Assembly (NCBI GenBank): GCA_019637175.1 | Contig: JAHBWD010000026.1 | Location: 49,635 to 113,634 of the forward strand | Direction: 5' to 3' | Length of the DNA: 64,000 nt | Source: Labilithrix sp. | GTDB lineage: Bacteria > Myxococcota_A > Polyangia > Polyangiales > Polyangiaceae | Shown: positions 25,108 through 34,480 of the stretch, piece after piece | How positions within the stretch are numbered: position 1 is the stretch's first letter | Layout of the letters: each line of letters opens with the position of its first letter | Notes under the pieces: generated by a model | Database searches by the model: none | What the model saw: the letters and a program-made list of their open reading frames with translations, nothing else | Told to the model about the DNA's origin: nothing | Translations under genes and position numbers: made by a program

Positions 25108-26484
25108 TCAGCTTTCTGCGGTGCGTGACCGACCGTTCGCGCCCACCGTGACAGCCGGATCCTGGGGCGATCGTGCGGGTAGGTTTCTTCTACCTGGAGC
25201 GTCCGCTCGCGCAAGCCCGAGCACGAAAGTGGCGCCTGTGGGTGCCGCCCTCACGTCGATGGTCACGCCGAGCGACGCGTGGTCTTCGACGATCCGGCGG
25301 ACGACCGCGAGGCCGATCCCGGCCCCGTGGGAGCGCGTCGTGAAGAAGGCGTCGAAGATCTTCTCCTTCGTCTCGGGGGAGATGCCCGGCCCTTCGTCGG
25401 TGACGGCGAGCTCGATGCGCTCGCTCGCCACGGCGATCGACACGACGACCTTCGTGCCCGCGCCCGTCGCCTGTACGCCGTTACGGACGAGGTTCCAGAG
25501 GACCTGGCGCATCTGCGCCGCATCGCAGCGGGCGAGCACCGCGCCCTCCGGCCCCTCGTAGACGACGGTGACGTCGCCCGATCCGCTCCGCTCGGAGCGC
25601 GACGCGAGCTCGACCACCTCGCGCGCGAGCGCGCCGACGTCGACGTCTTCCGGCTCGGGCTTCTTCGGGCGCGCGAGATCCATCATGTCGGAGACGAGGT
25701 GGTTCAGGCGCGCGGCCTCGCGATGGACGATGTCGCAGAGCCGTCGGTCTTCTTCCGTGAGCCCCGGCGCGTCGCGAAGCATCTCGATGGAGCCCGAGAT
25801 CGACCCCAACGGATTCCGGATCTCGTGCGCGAGCCCTGCCGCGATACGGCCGAGGATCGCGAGGCGCTCGGCCGCGAGCGCGCGCTCCTGGGCGATCGCG
25901 AGCTGGCCGCCCGTCCGCCGGAGGCGCTCGGCGAGGTAGCCCGCGAGCAGCGCGACGACGACGATGCCGAGCGCGTTGACCGCGAGCGGATAGACGATGC
26001 CCTCGAGCGTGACGACGTAGTTGGCCGCGCTCTGATCGCGCGGCGGGCTGATCCACCCGAAGCCGAGCGCGGCGCAGAGCATCGTGAAGATCGCGATGCC
26101 GCTGACCGAGGCGAGCGTCGCGCCGCGGAGCCCGATGAGGATCGCGCCGACGAGGCACGTGAGGCCGTAGAACGACGTCGCGCCGCTCGTGGGGCCGCCC
26201 GAGACGTACACGATCGCCGTCCAGGTGATCTGGTCGGCCACGATCTGGAGCTCGGCGAGGCGGCGGAGGTTCTTGCGGCTTCGGAGCCAGGTCGCGTAAG
26301 CCGCGGCCTGGGCGAAGGCGCCCCCGATCGTGAAGAAGACGATGCCCTGGCTCGTCGGGTAGAGCGCGAGCTGACCTCGCAGGTAGAAGAACGCCGTCGC
26401 GACGAGCAGCAGCGTGAGGAACCCGAGGCGGAGCCCGGTGATCCACGCGAGCCGGTTCGAGAGACGGTCGTCCGTCTCCTCCAC
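25108..26484 (-). CDS. PilS-like sensor histidine kinase
   Basis: 458 residues. About six membrane helices lie in residues 15-190, as in PilS. The cytoplasmic part has a phosphoacceptor helix with LAHEIRNPLGSISGSIEML, then an HATPase domain with NLVRNGVQA (N box), DEGPGIS (G1) and GAGIGLAVVRRI (G2). It starts four bases beyond the pilC stop, so the genes are almost certainly one operon; PilS normally controls pilin expression through PilR. No pilR or other response regulator is in the window: the next minus-strand gene downstream encodes the MlaC-like protein. A Pro/Arg-rich tail of about 30 residues is unusual. Confidence 0.88.
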   Translation of the reverse strand: MEETDDRLSNRLAWITGLRLGFLTLLLVATAFFYLRGQLALYPTSQGIVFFTIGGAFAQAAAYATWLRSRKNLRRLAELQIVADQITWTAIVYVSGGPTSGATSFYGLTCLVGAILIGLRGATLASVSGIAIFTMLCAALGFGWISPPRDQSAANYVVTLEGIVYPLAVNALGIVVVALLAGYLAERLRRTGGQLAIAQERALAAERLAILGRIAAGLAHEIRNPLGSISGSIEMLRDAPGLTEEDRRLCDIVHREAARLNHLVSDMMDLARPKKPEPEDVDVGALAREVVELASRSERSGSGDVTVVYEGPEGAVLARCDAAQMRQVLWNLVRNGVQATGAGTKVVVSIAVASERIELAVTDEGPGISPETKEKIFDAFFTTRSHGAGIGLAVVRRIVEDHASLGVTIDVRAAPTGATFVLGLARADAPGRRNLPARSPQDPAVTVGANGRSRTAES

Positions 26485-26487
26485 GGC

Positions 26488-27702
26488 TCAGTCAGCCTTG
26501 ATCTTGCCGGCGATGCTGAAGATCGGGAGGTACATCGCGATGAGCACGACGCCGACGGTGCCGCCGATGCTCACCATCATCATCGGCTCGATGAGGCTCG
26601 TGAGCGCGGCGACGGCGACGTCGACCTCTTCTTCGTAGAAGTCGGCGATCTTGCCGAGCATCGCGTCGAGCGCGCCCGTCTGCTCGCCGACGCCGACCAT
26701 CTGCACGACCATCGGCGGGAAGACGTTCGTCTCCATCAGCGGGCCCGCCATGTTCTTGCCCTCGGAGATCTTCGAGCGCGCGTACAGGATCGCCTCTTCG
26801 ACGACCACGTTGCCGGCGGTCTTCGCGACGATGTCGAGCGCGTCGAGGATGGGAACGCCCGAGGAGAGCAGCGTGCCGAGCGTGCGGGTGAAGCGCGCGA
26901 CGGCGACCTTGCGGATCACGGGCCCGACGATGGGCATCCGGAGGAAGATCGTGTGGAAGATCTTCTTCCCTCGCGGCGTCCGATAGAAATAGACGGTGCC
27001 CACCGCGATCAGCGCGAAGAGCACGAGGAAGAACGGCAGGTAGCCGATGAACGTCTCCGACGCCGTGATGACGACCGTGGTGAGCCACGGCAGCTCGTCG
27101 CTCGAGCCGAGGTCTTTGAAGATCGTCTTGAACGACGGGATGACCCAGCCGAGGAGGATGCCGAGGACGCCGGTGAAGATGACGAGGACGGCGCTCGGAT
27201 AGACCATCGCGCCGCGGACCTGCCGGCGGAGCTTGATGGCCTTCTCGTTGTAGACCGCGAGGCGGTTGAGGATCGTGTCGAGGATACCGCCGACCTCACC
27301 GGCCTGGACGAGGTTGACGTAGAGCGCGTCGAAGATCTTCGGGTGGCGCCGGAGCGAGTCGGAGAACGTCGCGCCCTGCTCGACGTTCGCTTTGACGTCG
27401 CGGAGGACGACCGCGAAATGCTTGTTGTCGGTCTGGTTGCAGAGGATGTCGAGGCACTGCACGATCGGCAGACCGGCGTCGATCATCGTCGCGAAGAGGC
27501 GCGTGAAGGTGACGACCTCCTTGAGGTCGACGCCCGTGCCGATCTGGAAGTTGCCCAGACGGCCGCCCTTCTTCTTGATCTTCGTGGGCATGAGCTGCTG
27601 CGCACGAAGACGGGCTTGCACGCCGGCTTCGTCGTCGGCGTCCATCACCCCCTTGCGCAGCTCGCCGGTACGGGCGCGCGCCTCCCAGACAAACTCGCTC
27701 AT
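26488..27702 (-). CDS. pilC: Type IV pilus inner membrane platform protein PilC
   Basis: 404 residues with the duplicated T2SF domain of PilC/GspF platform proteins. The N-terminus (FVWEARARTGELRKGVMDADD, ARLRAQQLMPTKIKKK) is typical of PilC. Membrane helices lie near residues 165-190, 215-240 and 375-400, each after a T2SF domain (GLPIVQCLDILC; GVPILDALDIVAKTAGN). PilC is the platform on which the PilB/PilT ATPases drive pilus extension and retraction. Neither ATPase gene is in the window; a serine hydrolase gene lies divergent 48 bases upstream. I choose ATG 27702 over a TTG three codons earlier, matching the usual MxxFxWE start. Confidence 0.92.
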   Translation of the reverse strand: MSEFVWEARARTGELRKGVMDADDEAGVQARLRAQQLMPTKIKKKGGRLGNFQIGTGVDLKEVVTFTRLFATMIDAGLPIVQCLDILCNQTDNKHFAVVLRDVKANVEQGATFSDSLRRHPKIFDALYVNLVQAGEVGGILDTILNRLAVYNEKAIKLRRQVRGAMVYPSAVLVIFTGVLGILLGWVIPSFKTIFKDLGSSDELPWLTTVVITASETFIGYLPFFLVLFALIAVGTVYFYRTPRGKKIFHTIFLRMPIVGPVIRKVAVARFTRTLGTLLSSGVPILDALDIVAKTAGNVVVEEAILYARSKISEGKNMAGPLMETNVFPPMVVQMVGVGEQTGALDAMLGKIADFYEEEVDVAVAALTSLIEPMMMVSIGGTVGVVLIAMYLPIFSIAGKIKAD

Positions 27703-27750
27703 TGCTCGCAAAGGTTACCGACGTTGGGAGGCGCCGGTAAAGTATCCGCG

Positions 27751-28896
27751 GTGCTCACACCGTCTCCTCTCGTCTCGTCTCTGGTCTCGGCTCTGGCGTC
27801 GGCCACGTCGGGAGCTCAGGCGGCGCGCGCGCTCGTCGACGCGGGCGTCGCGCCGGACGCCGCCGCCGGCTTCGCCGTCCGGCGAGAGCATGGGTGGGAG
27901 ATTTCGGTAGGTGGGGCGTCGCCCAGCTCGGCCGAGGCCTTCTTCGATCTCGCGAGCCTCACCAAGCCGATGGCGGCGCTCGCGGTCGCACGTGGGCGAA
28001 TTCCCAGGGAAACGACGCTCGGCGATCTCCTCGAGGAGAGCCGCGGGACGCCGAGCGAAGGCGCTACCCTCGAGCTCCTCTTGGCGCACCGCGCCGGCCT
28101 CGAGGCGAACCTGCCGCTCTTCCGCGAGGCGCCCTTCGATAAGCGCGCGGCCCTCGTCGCGAGCGCGAGCGCGCGGCGCGACGACGCTCGGGGGGCGATC
28201 CCCCGGGAGGGGTTCGCTCCTCTCTATAGCGATCTCGGCTACATCCTCGCTGGCGAGGCGCTCGCCCGCCGGGTCGACGAGAGCGACTGCGGCGAGGCCG
28301 TCGCCCGCCTCGTGATCGATCCGCTCGGGCTCCAGGGCGAGCTCGGCTCGGCGCGCCGGCTCCGCGCGCGCGACGTCCGCTTCGACGCGCGCGTCGTGCC
28401 GACCGAGGTCGTCGACTGGCGCGGCGGCGAGGTTCGCGGCGCGGTGCACGACGAGAACGCGTGGGTGCTCTCGCGCGACGGCGCTTCGGGTCACGCAGGG
28501 ATGTTCGGGACCGTGCGCGCCGTCATCCGCCTCGGGGCGGCCGTCCTCGACGCGGTGAGCCGCGGCGAGGGAGGCCTCGCGCACGGCGTCGATCTCTCAT
28601 GGCTCGTCCGGGAGCGCCCCGGGGGATCGCTCCGCGCAGGCTTCGACGGCAAGTCGGAGGAAGGCTCGAGCGCGGGCGATCGCGCCGGCCCGCGTACGTT
28701 CGGCCATCTCGGCTTCACCGGCACGAGCCTGTGGATCGATCCCGACGCCGGCGCGGTCGTGGCGCTCTTGACCAATCGCGTGCACCCTACACGCGACAAC
28801 ACGAAGATCCGCGCGGCGCGGCCGCTCGCCCACGACGCGCTCTGGCGCCTCGCGAGCTCGTACGTGGAGTTTGTCGCTCCGCGGCCCTCCCATTAG
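27751..28896 (+). CDS. Beta-lactamase/transpeptidase-fold serine hydrolase
   Basis: 381 residues. SLTKP gives the SxxK nucleophile of the class C beta-lactamase/penicillin-binding fold, YSDLGY stands at the YxN position with Asp instead of Asn, and HLGFTGTS replaces the KTG motif. The stretch GHAGMFGT and LLTNRVHPTRDN is characteristic of the YfeW/EstB-like branch, which includes weak carboxypeptidases and esterases rather than true beta-lactamases. I see no clear signal peptide: the first 30 residues are Ala/Ser-rich without a charged start. The start is GTG 27751, since the upstream open frame lies opposite pilC and pilS and has no similarity to this family. Confidence 0.83.
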   Translation: MLTPSPLVSSLVSALASATSGAQAARALVDAGVAPDAAAGFAVRREHGWEISVGGASPSSAEAFFDLASLTKPMAALAVARGRIPRETTLGDLLEESRGTPSEGATLELLLAHRAGLEANLPLFREAPFDKRAALVASASARRDDARGAIPREGFAPLYSDLGYILAGEALARRVDESDCGEAVARLVIDPLGLQGELGSARRLRARDVRFDARVVPTEVVDWRGGEVRGAVHDENAWVLSRDGASGHAGMFGTVRAVIRLGAAVLDAVSRGEGGLAHGVDLSWLVRERPGGSLRAGFDGKSEEGSSAGDRAGPRTFGHLGFTGTSLWIDPDAGAVVALLTNRVHPTRDNTKIRAARPLAHDALWRLASSYVEFVAPRPSH

Positions 28897-28908
28897 GCTT
28901 GGTCTCGG

Positions 28909-30720
28909 ATGCCGCCCTCGCCGCCAGACGTCGCCGCGCCCGAGGTCGAGGCGCCTCCTCCGCCGGCGAAGAGCGAGCCTCCGAAGGCGAACGGTCGCGC
29001 GCGCCCGGCCGAAGGCGCCCGCCCGCCGAGCGCGAAGCGGCTCGTCTACGTCTCTCGCGCGCGTGGCGTCAGCCGCTGGCGGTTCATCCGCGCGTACACG
29101 ACGACCTTCCAGGTCATCTTCAGCTACCTCTTCTTGTTTTGGAGCGCGAAGCTCTTCGGCAAGGCGTACCGCGAGCGCAACATCGCGTCGTTCCACAAGA
29201 CGAACGCGCGCCGCGTGTACGCGACGATCCTCGAGCTCCAAGGCCTCTTCATCAAGGTCGGGCAGCTGCTCTCGATCATGGCGAACTTCCTCCCCGAGGC
29301 GTTCCGCGCCGAGCTCGAGGGACTCCAGGATCAGGTCCCGCCGCGCGCCTTCGAGGAGATCGCGCCGCGCATCGAGTCCGAGCTCGGCGCGCCGATCGAC
29401 GAGCTCTTCGACGCGCTCGAGCGCGAGCCGATCGCGAGCGCTTCGCTCGGGCAGGTGCACGAGGCGCGCACCAAAGAAGGGCTGCGCGTCGCCGTGAAGG
29501 TGCAGCACCAAGACATCGACGAGATCGTCCGCCTCGATCTCAAGACGATCCGTCGCATCATGACGATCGTGCAGTGGTTCGTGCCCGTGCAAGGGCTCGA
29601 CGCCTACTACCACCAGATCAAGGAGCTGCTCCGGCAGGAGCTCGACTTCGCGGGCGAGGCCGACAACATCGAGAAGATCGCCAAGAACTTCGAGGCCGAT
29701 CCGCGCGTGCACTTCCCCGTTCCGGTGCGGAAGCTCTCGACCCGTCGCGTGCTCACCACGACGTTCGTCGAGGGGCGCAAGCTCACCGATCTGGCCGGCC
29801 TCGACGCGATGGGGATCGACAAGAAGGAGCTGGCGAGCCGCCTCGTGCGCGTCTACTGCCAGATGATCTTCGTCGACGGCATCTACCACGCCGATCCGCA
29901 CCCCGGGAACATCCTGGTCAACGAGCGCGGCGACTTCGTGCTCCTCGACTTCGGCGCCGTCGCGCAGCTCTCCCAGCCGATGCGCGAGGGCATCCCCGAG
30001 TTCCTCGAGGGCGTCATCCGGCGCGACACCGACCGCCTCATCAAGGCGCTGCGCAAGATGGGCTTCCTCTCGCGCACGAGCGACGAGGTCGTGAGCGAGA
30101 AGATCATCGAGTACTTCCACCGCAAGTTCCAGGAGGAGGTGAAGCTCGAGTCGTTCAACCTGAAAGACATCAAGATCGATCCGCAGCGCGGCTTCGAGAA
30201 CTTGCTCGACCTCAGGAAGATGAACGTCGGCCTCAAGGAGCTGTCGGGCGCGTTCCACGTGCCGCGCGACTGGGTGCTCCTCGAGCGGACGATCCTGCTC
30301 GTCTACGGCTGCTGCTCGATGCTCGATCCCGAGCTCAACCCGATGGGGATCATCCAGCCGTACCTCCAAGACTTCGTGCTCGGAAACCGCGACTGGCGGC
30401 AGATCGCGATGGAGACGCTGCGTGACATGGCGCTCGGCGCCGTCACGCTCCCCGAAGATCTGAAGAAGTACCTGACGCGGGCGACGCGCGGCGAGATGGA
30501 GGTCCGCGTCCGCGGCGTGCCGGAGGGCGCGCGGACGCTCTACACCGTCGGTCGTCAGATCATCTACACCGCCATCGGGATCGCGTCGGGCTGGGCCGCG
30601 CTCACGCTGCACGGGCGCGGAGAAGACGGCCTGCCGACGAAGATCCTCCTCGGCGTCGCCGCGTTCTGCGCGCTCTTGCTGGTGATCTCGTCGATCTTCG
30701 GGCGCCCCAAGCAGCGTTGA
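28909..30720 (+). CDS. AarF/UbiB (ABC1/ADCK) family kinase-like protein
   Basis: 603 residues. The Pro-rich first 45 residues precede the family core: FIKVGQLLS (KxGQ motif), PIASASLGQVH (Ala-rich loop), VAVKVQ (lysine), HADPHPGNILV (catalytic loop) and DFGAVAQL. Two membrane helices end the protein (IIYTAIGIASGWAALTL and ILLGVAAFCALLLVISSIF). Family members support ubiquinone or other isoprenoid-lipid metabolism as ATPases with a protein-kinase-like fold; the exact role here is open. It starts 12 bases after the serine hydrolase on the same strand and probably shares its transcript. It ends six bases from the convergent aminotransferase gene. Confidence 0.92.
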   Translation: MPPSPPDVAAPEVEAPPPPAKSEPPKANGRARPAEGARPPSAKRLVYVSRARGVSRWRFIRAYTTTFQVIFSYLFLFWSAKLFGKAYRERNIASFHKTNARRVYATILELQGLFIKVGQLLSIMANFLPEAFRAELEGLQDQVPPRAFEEIAPRIESELGAPIDELFDALEREPIASASLGQVHEARTKEGLRVAVKVQHQDIDEIVRLDLKTIRRIMTIVQWFVPVQGLDAYYHQIKELLRQELDFAGEADNIEKIAKNFEADPRVHFPVPVRKLSTRRVLTTTFVEGRKLTDLAGLDAMGIDKKELASRLVRVYCQMIFVDGIYHADPHPGNILVNERGDFVLLDFGAVAQLSQPMREGIPEFLEGVIRRDTDRLIKALRKMGFLSRTSDEVVSEKIIEYFHRKFQEEVKLESFNLKDIKIDPQRGFENLLDLRKMNVGLKELSGAFHVPRDWVLLERTILLVYGCCSMLDPELNPMGIIQPYLQDFVLGNRDWRQIAMETLRDMALGAVTLPEDLKKYLTRATRGEMEVRVRGVPEGARTLYTVGRQIIYTAIGIASGWAALTLHGRGEDGLPTKILLGVAAFCALLLVISSIFGRPKQR

Positions 30721-30726
30721 GTCGGA

Positions 30727-32052
30727 TCAGAGCTGCGCTTCGAACGCGCCGAGCGCGCCGTCGAGCGCGGCGAGCCCTTCGTCGAGCTCGGCCTTCGTGA
30801 CGGTGAGCGGCGGCGCCACCATCGCGACGTTGAACTTGCCGAAGGTGTAGACGCCGCGCTTGCGGAGCTCCATGTAGAGCGTCTTCATGACGCCGGGCCC
30901 TTCGCCGTGCCACGGTACGAGCGGCTCCTTGGTCGCCTTGTCTTTCACGAGCTCGAGCGCGAAGAAGGCGCCGACGCCGCGCGCCTCGCCGACGACGCGG
31001 TGCTTCTTCGCGATCTCGCCGAGGCCGGCGCGGAGCCAGCCCTCGATCTCCTTCGCGCGATCGAAGAGGCCCTCTTCGCGGTAGGCGCGCACCGTCGCGA
31101 GGCCCGCGGCGACGCACATCGGATGTCCGGAGTACGTGTGGCCCGAGGGCAGCGCCTTCGCGTCGAAGTTGCTCGCGAGCTTCTCGCGGATCATCACGCC
31201 GCCGAGCGGGAGGTACGCCGACGTCACGCCCTTCGCGAACGTGATCATGTCGGGCACGACGCCGAAGCGCTGCGCGCCGAACGCCGCGCCGGTGCGGCCG
31301 AAGCCCGTCATCACCTCGTCGGCGATGAGGAGGATGCCGTGCTTCTCGGTGAGCGCGCGGAGCGCGGGGAGGTAGCCTTCGGGGTACACGATGACGCCGT
31401 TCGACCCGACGACGGGCTCGATCAAGATCGCGGCGACGCGGCGCGGATCCTCGTGCACGAGCGTGCGCTCGAGGTGCTCGATCGCGCGCGCCGTCTCGTC
31501 TTCGGGCGTCTCCGCCCAGAACGGCGAGCGATACGGGTAGGGCGCGAAGAAGCGCATGATGCCCGGGCTGCCGGGCTCTCCGCCCCATCGGCGATCTTCG
31601 CCCGTGAGCATGATCGAGGTGCCGGTCGATCCGTGGAACGAGCGATACGCGGTGAGGACCTTCTGCCGGCCGGTGATCGCGCGCGCGATGCGCACGGCGT
31701 CGTCGTTCGACTCGGCGCCCGTCGTGGTGAAGAACGTGCGGCAGCCTTCGCCCTTCCACGGCGAGATCTCGGACAGCTCGGCGGCGAGCTCGGCGCGCTT
31801 GTCGTGGAAGAGGCTCGGCGCGGCGTAGCAGAGCGTCGCGGCCTGCTCCTGGATCGCCTTGACGACCTTCGGGTGGCCGTGACCGAGGTTGACCGCGATG
31901 AGGCCGCTCCCGAGATCGAAGTACTTGGTGCCGTCGGCGTCGAAGATGTAGCGGCCCTCGCCGCGGACGATCACCGGGGCCGCGAGCCCGCCTTGGGCGA
32001 GCCAGGGCGTGAGGACGTGCTTCGCGTGGAGGGCTTGGAGGTTGGCGCTCAT
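30727..32052 (-). CDS. Class III PLP-dependent aminotransferase (taurine/omega-amino acid type)
   Basis: 441 residues. PLP-fold landmarks: TTTGAESNDDAVRIARAITG, YRSFHGSTG, LIADEVMTGFGRTG with the PLP-binding Asp, and ITFAKGVTSAYLPLGG with the Schiff-base lysine. The overall pattern, with NLGHGHPKV near residue 55 and SGHTYSGHP near 305, fits taurine-pyruvate or beta-alanine-pyruvate aminotransferases. The enzyme would transfer the amino group of an omega-amino compound to pyruvate or another keto acid. No taurine or beta-alanine pathway genes lie nearby. An array of TGCAG half-sites lies just upstream. Confidence 0.88.
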   Translation of the reverse strand: MSANLQALHAKHVLTPWLAQGGLAAPVIVRGEGRYIFDADGTKYFDLGSGLIAVNLGHGHPKVVKAIQEQAATLCYAAPSLFHDKRAELAAELSEISPWKGEGCRTFFTTTGAESNDDAVRIARAITGRQKVLTAYRSFHGSTGTSIMLTGEDRRWGGEPGSPGIMRFFAPYPYRSPFWAETPEDETARAIEHLERTLVHEDPRRVAAILIEPVVGSNGVIVYPEGYLPALRALTEKHGILLIADEVMTGFGRTGAAFGAQRFGVVPDMITFAKGVTSAYLPLGGVMIREKLASNFDAKALPSGHTYSGHPMCVAAGLATVRAYREEGLFDRAKEIEGWLRAGLGEIAKKHRVVGEARGVGAFFALELVKDKATKEPLVPWHGEGPGVMKTLYMELRKRGVYTFGKFNVAMVAPPLTVTKAELDEGLAALDGALGAFEAQL

Positions 32053-32083
32053 GGGCGGACATCCTACTCATCTCCGGTCGACC

Positions 32084-32117
32084 CTGCAGAAGTTGCAGAG
32101 TGCAGGCGCCGACTGCA
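32084..32117. promoter_or_regulatory. Cluster of four CTGCA/TGCAG half-sites
   Basis: Between the aminotransferase (minus, start 32052) and a lipoprotein (plus, start 32219), CTGCA (32084-32088), TGCAG (32094-32098), TGCAG (32101-32105) and CTGCA (32113-32117) form two dyads. A GGTCGACC palindrome lies just downstream toward the aminotransferase (32076-32083). On the minus strand a TAGGAT element (32063-32068) sits 17 bases from a CTGCAG that overlaps the first half-site, so the array may cover a -35 region. This is pattern evidence only. Confidence 0.45.
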
Positions 32118-32218
32118 TACCCGGTTGGCGCATCGCCCTCGGTGGAACGCGCGTTTCGCCCGCGAATTCCGCCGAGGCACGCGCGATGCACGCCGATGCG
32201 CCCTGGCGGAGGTGGGAC

Positions 32219-32833
32219 ATGCGCGGACTTGGCTTCTTCGTGGCGGTGGTCTTCGTCGGCGCGTGCGGCGGCGCATCACAGACGGACCTGTTCGGCGATC
32301 CGCAAGGCGCCGCGCCGTCGCCGCGCGGCGGCGACCCGGGGCCGACGCCGACGTCGACGACCAGCCCGCCGTCGCCACCCTCGTCGGGCTGCACGCAGAT
32401 CACCTACTACCGCGATCGCGACGGCGACGGCTTCGGCGGCGACGAGACGAAGAGGGGATGTGACTCGCCTGGCGACGAGTGGGTCACGCAGGGCGGAGAC
32501 TGCAACGACGACGACGACGAGGTCTTCCCGGGGCAAACGAAATACTTCGCCACGCCCTACGAGAAGAAGAGCGGCGCGAAGTCGTTCGACTACGACTGCA
32601 GCAACAAGGAAGACCAGGCGCCTCCGACGAAGACGGCGGCGACGGCGTGCAAGCGGGTCGGCAACACGTGCACCGGGTCGGGCTACGTGCCCGTCGCCCG
32701 CCAGAGCGCGCCCGGCGCCGATCCGCTCTGCGGCGCGACGCAGTTCCAGACGTGCTCCATCGGCCCCATCACGCCGATCGCGCAGTGCGACGCGACGGTC
32801 GCCGAGACGGAGAAGCCCGTCACTTGCCGCTGA
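32219..32833 (+). CDS. Lipoprotein with MopE-type metal-binding motif
   Basis: 204 residues. The signal ends in VGAC, a lipobox, followed by a Pro/Thr/Ser linker. YYRDRDGDGFGG and, 30 residues later, GGDCNDDDDEVFPG match the putative metal-binding motif known from MopE and many myxobacterial surface proteins. Four to six further Cys suggest disulfides. The remainder is of unknown function. Start ATG 32219 has a clear GGAGGTGG just upstream. It precedes glycerol kinase by 57 bases on the same strand but has no evident functional link to it. Confidence 0.8.
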   Translation: MRGLGFFVAVVFVGACGGASQTDLFGDPQGAAPSPRGGDPGPTPTSTTSPPSPPSSGCTQITYYRDRDGDGFGGDETKRGCDSPGDEWVTQGGDCNDDDDEVFPGQTKYFATPYEKKSGAKSFDYDCSNKEDQAPPTKTAATACKRVGNTCTGSGYVPVARQSAPGADPLCGATQFQTCSIGPITPIAQCDATVAETEKPVTCR

Positions 32834-32890
32834 CGCGTCGCGCGTGACGAGGCGTGACAAGGCGAGGGCGACCTCTTAGCCTCCGCGGCC

Positions 32891-34372
32891 ATGGCGAAGC
32901 ACCTCCTCGCGATCGACCAAGGCACCACGGGATCCACCGCGCTCGTCGTCACGCTCGAAGGGCAGACGCTCGGCAAGAAGAACGTCGAGTTCGCGCAGCA
33001 CTTCCCTCAGCCCGGCTGGGTCGAGCACGCGCCCGAGGAGATCTGGAAGAGCGTGGGCGCGGCCGTCACCGGCGCGCTCGCCGAGGCGCGCGCCTCTGGA
33101 TCGGACATCGCCGCGATCGGGATCACGAACCAGCGCGAGACGACGCTCGTGTGGGAGCGCGCGACCGGCAAGCCGATCTTCAACGCGATCGTCTGGCAAG
33201 ACCGGCGCACGGCGGCGGTCTGCGACGCGCTCAAGGCGCGCGGCGCCGAAGACGCCGTTCGCAAGAAGACCGGCCTCGTCATCGACGCGTACTTCTCGGG
33301 GACGAAGATCGCCTGGATCCTCGATCACGTCTCGGGCGCGCGCGCGCGCGCCGACAAAGGCGAGCTCGCGTTCGGGACCATCGACACCTTCCTCGTGCAT
33401 CGCCTCACGGGCGGCGCCGTGCACGCGACCGACGTCACCAACGCGTCGCGCACGCTCCTCATGGACCTCGCCAAGCTCGCGTGGGACGACGAGATGCTCT
33501 CGATGTTCGAGGTGCCGCGGAGCCTCTTGCCGAACATCGTGCCGAGCGCCGGCCACATCGGCGCGACCAAGGGCGTCGGCTTCTTGCCCGACGGGATCCC
33601 CATCTCCGGCATCGCCGGCGATCAGCAGGCCGCGCTCTTCGGGCAGGCGTGCTTCGCCGAGGGCGACGCGAAGTGCACGTACGGCACCGGCGCGTTCGCG
33701 CTCATGAACATCGGCGGCACGCCGACCATCAGCAAGCACGGTCTCGTCACGACGGCGGCGTGGCAGATCGACGGCAAGACGACCTACGCGCTCGAAGGCA
33801 GCGCGTTCATCGCCGGCGCGGCGGTGCAGTGGCTGCGCGACGGCCTCGGGATCATCGAGAGCGCCGAGGAGATCGAGGCGCTCGCGCGCAAGGTCGACGC
33901 GAGCGACGGCGTCGCGTTCGTCCCCGCGCTCGCGGGCCTCGGCGCGCCGTACTGGGATCAAGGAGCGCGCGGGACGATCACCGGGATCACGCGCGGCACG
34001 ACGGCCGCGCACCTCGCGCGCGCGACGCTCGAAGGGATCGCGTTCGAGGTCTGGGATCTCGTCAGCGCGATGACCGCCGACGCGGGGCGCCCGCTCAACG
34101 TGATGAAGATCGACGGCGGCGCCGCGAGAAATGATCTGCTCGCGCAGTTCCAGGCCGACGTCGCGGCCGTCGAGGTCGTGCGACCGACCGAGGTGGAGTC
34201 GACCGGGCGAGGGGCGGCGATGCTCGCGGGGGTGGGCGCCGGGCTCGCGGACATCGGCGCCGCTGCCCGGATGGTGAAGGTCGACCGCACCTTCAAGCCG
34301 TCGATCTCGCAGGCCGATCGCGCGGCCCACCTCCGCCGCTGGGAGCAGGCGGTCGCCCGGGCGCGCTCCTGA
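32891..34372 (+). CDS. glpK: Glycerol kinase
   Basis: 493 residues, the usual length for the FGGY family enzyme that makes sn-glycerol 3-phosphate from glycerol and ATP. LAIDQGTTGSTALV is the N-terminal phosphate loop; NQRETTLVWERATGKPI and WQDRRT contain substrate contacts; GIAGDQQAALFGQACF and GTGAFALMN are the family signatures. A glycerol facilitator gene is not adjacent. GpsA, which makes the same metabolite from dihydroxyacetone phosphate, lies 15 kb away in this window. The 220-base region after the gene contains a good promoter for the next gene. Confidence 0.95.
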   Translation: MAKHLLAIDQGTTGSTALVVTLEGQTLGKKNVEFAQHFPQPGWVEHAPEEIWKSVGAAVTGALAEARASGSDIAAIGITNQRETTLVWERATGKPIFNAIVWQDRRTAAVCDALKARGAEDAVRKKTGLVIDAYFSGTKIAWILDHVSGARARADKGELAFGTIDTFLVHRLTGGAVHATDVTNASRTLLMDLAKLAWDDEMLSMFEVPRSLLPNIVPSAGHIGATKGVGFLPDGIPISGIAGDQQAALFGQACFAEGDAKCTYGTGAFALMNIGGTPTISKHGLVTTAAWQIDGKTTYALEGSAFIAGAAVQWLRDGLGIIESAEEIEALARKVDASDGVAFVPALAGLGAPYWDQGARGTITGITRGTTAAHLARATLEGIAFEVWDLVSAMTADAGRPLNVMKIDGGAARNDLLAQFQADVAAVEVVRPTEVESTGRGAAMLAGVGAGLADIGAAARMVKVDRTFKPSISQADRAAHLRRWEQAVARARS

Positions 34373-34480
34373 CGAAACCTGCTCCCACCCGCACCGACAC
34401 GATCCTGGGGCCGCCCGGGACGGGGAGCAAAAGGCAGCGCTTCCGTGAAGCTTCGCGGCGTGCGAGCCTAGGGGTTCGAC

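Noticed and set aside
25279..27750. N-terminal extension of the serine hydrolase by about 820 residues
   Set aside because: The frame is open by chance opposite pilC and pilS; the extension is Arg/Glu/Asp-rich and hydrolase similarity begins only at GTG 27751.
34380..34429. TGCTCCC/GGGAGCA inverted repeat after glpK as terminator
   Set aside because: The loop is over 30 bases and no T-tract follows, so an intrinsic terminator is not supported.
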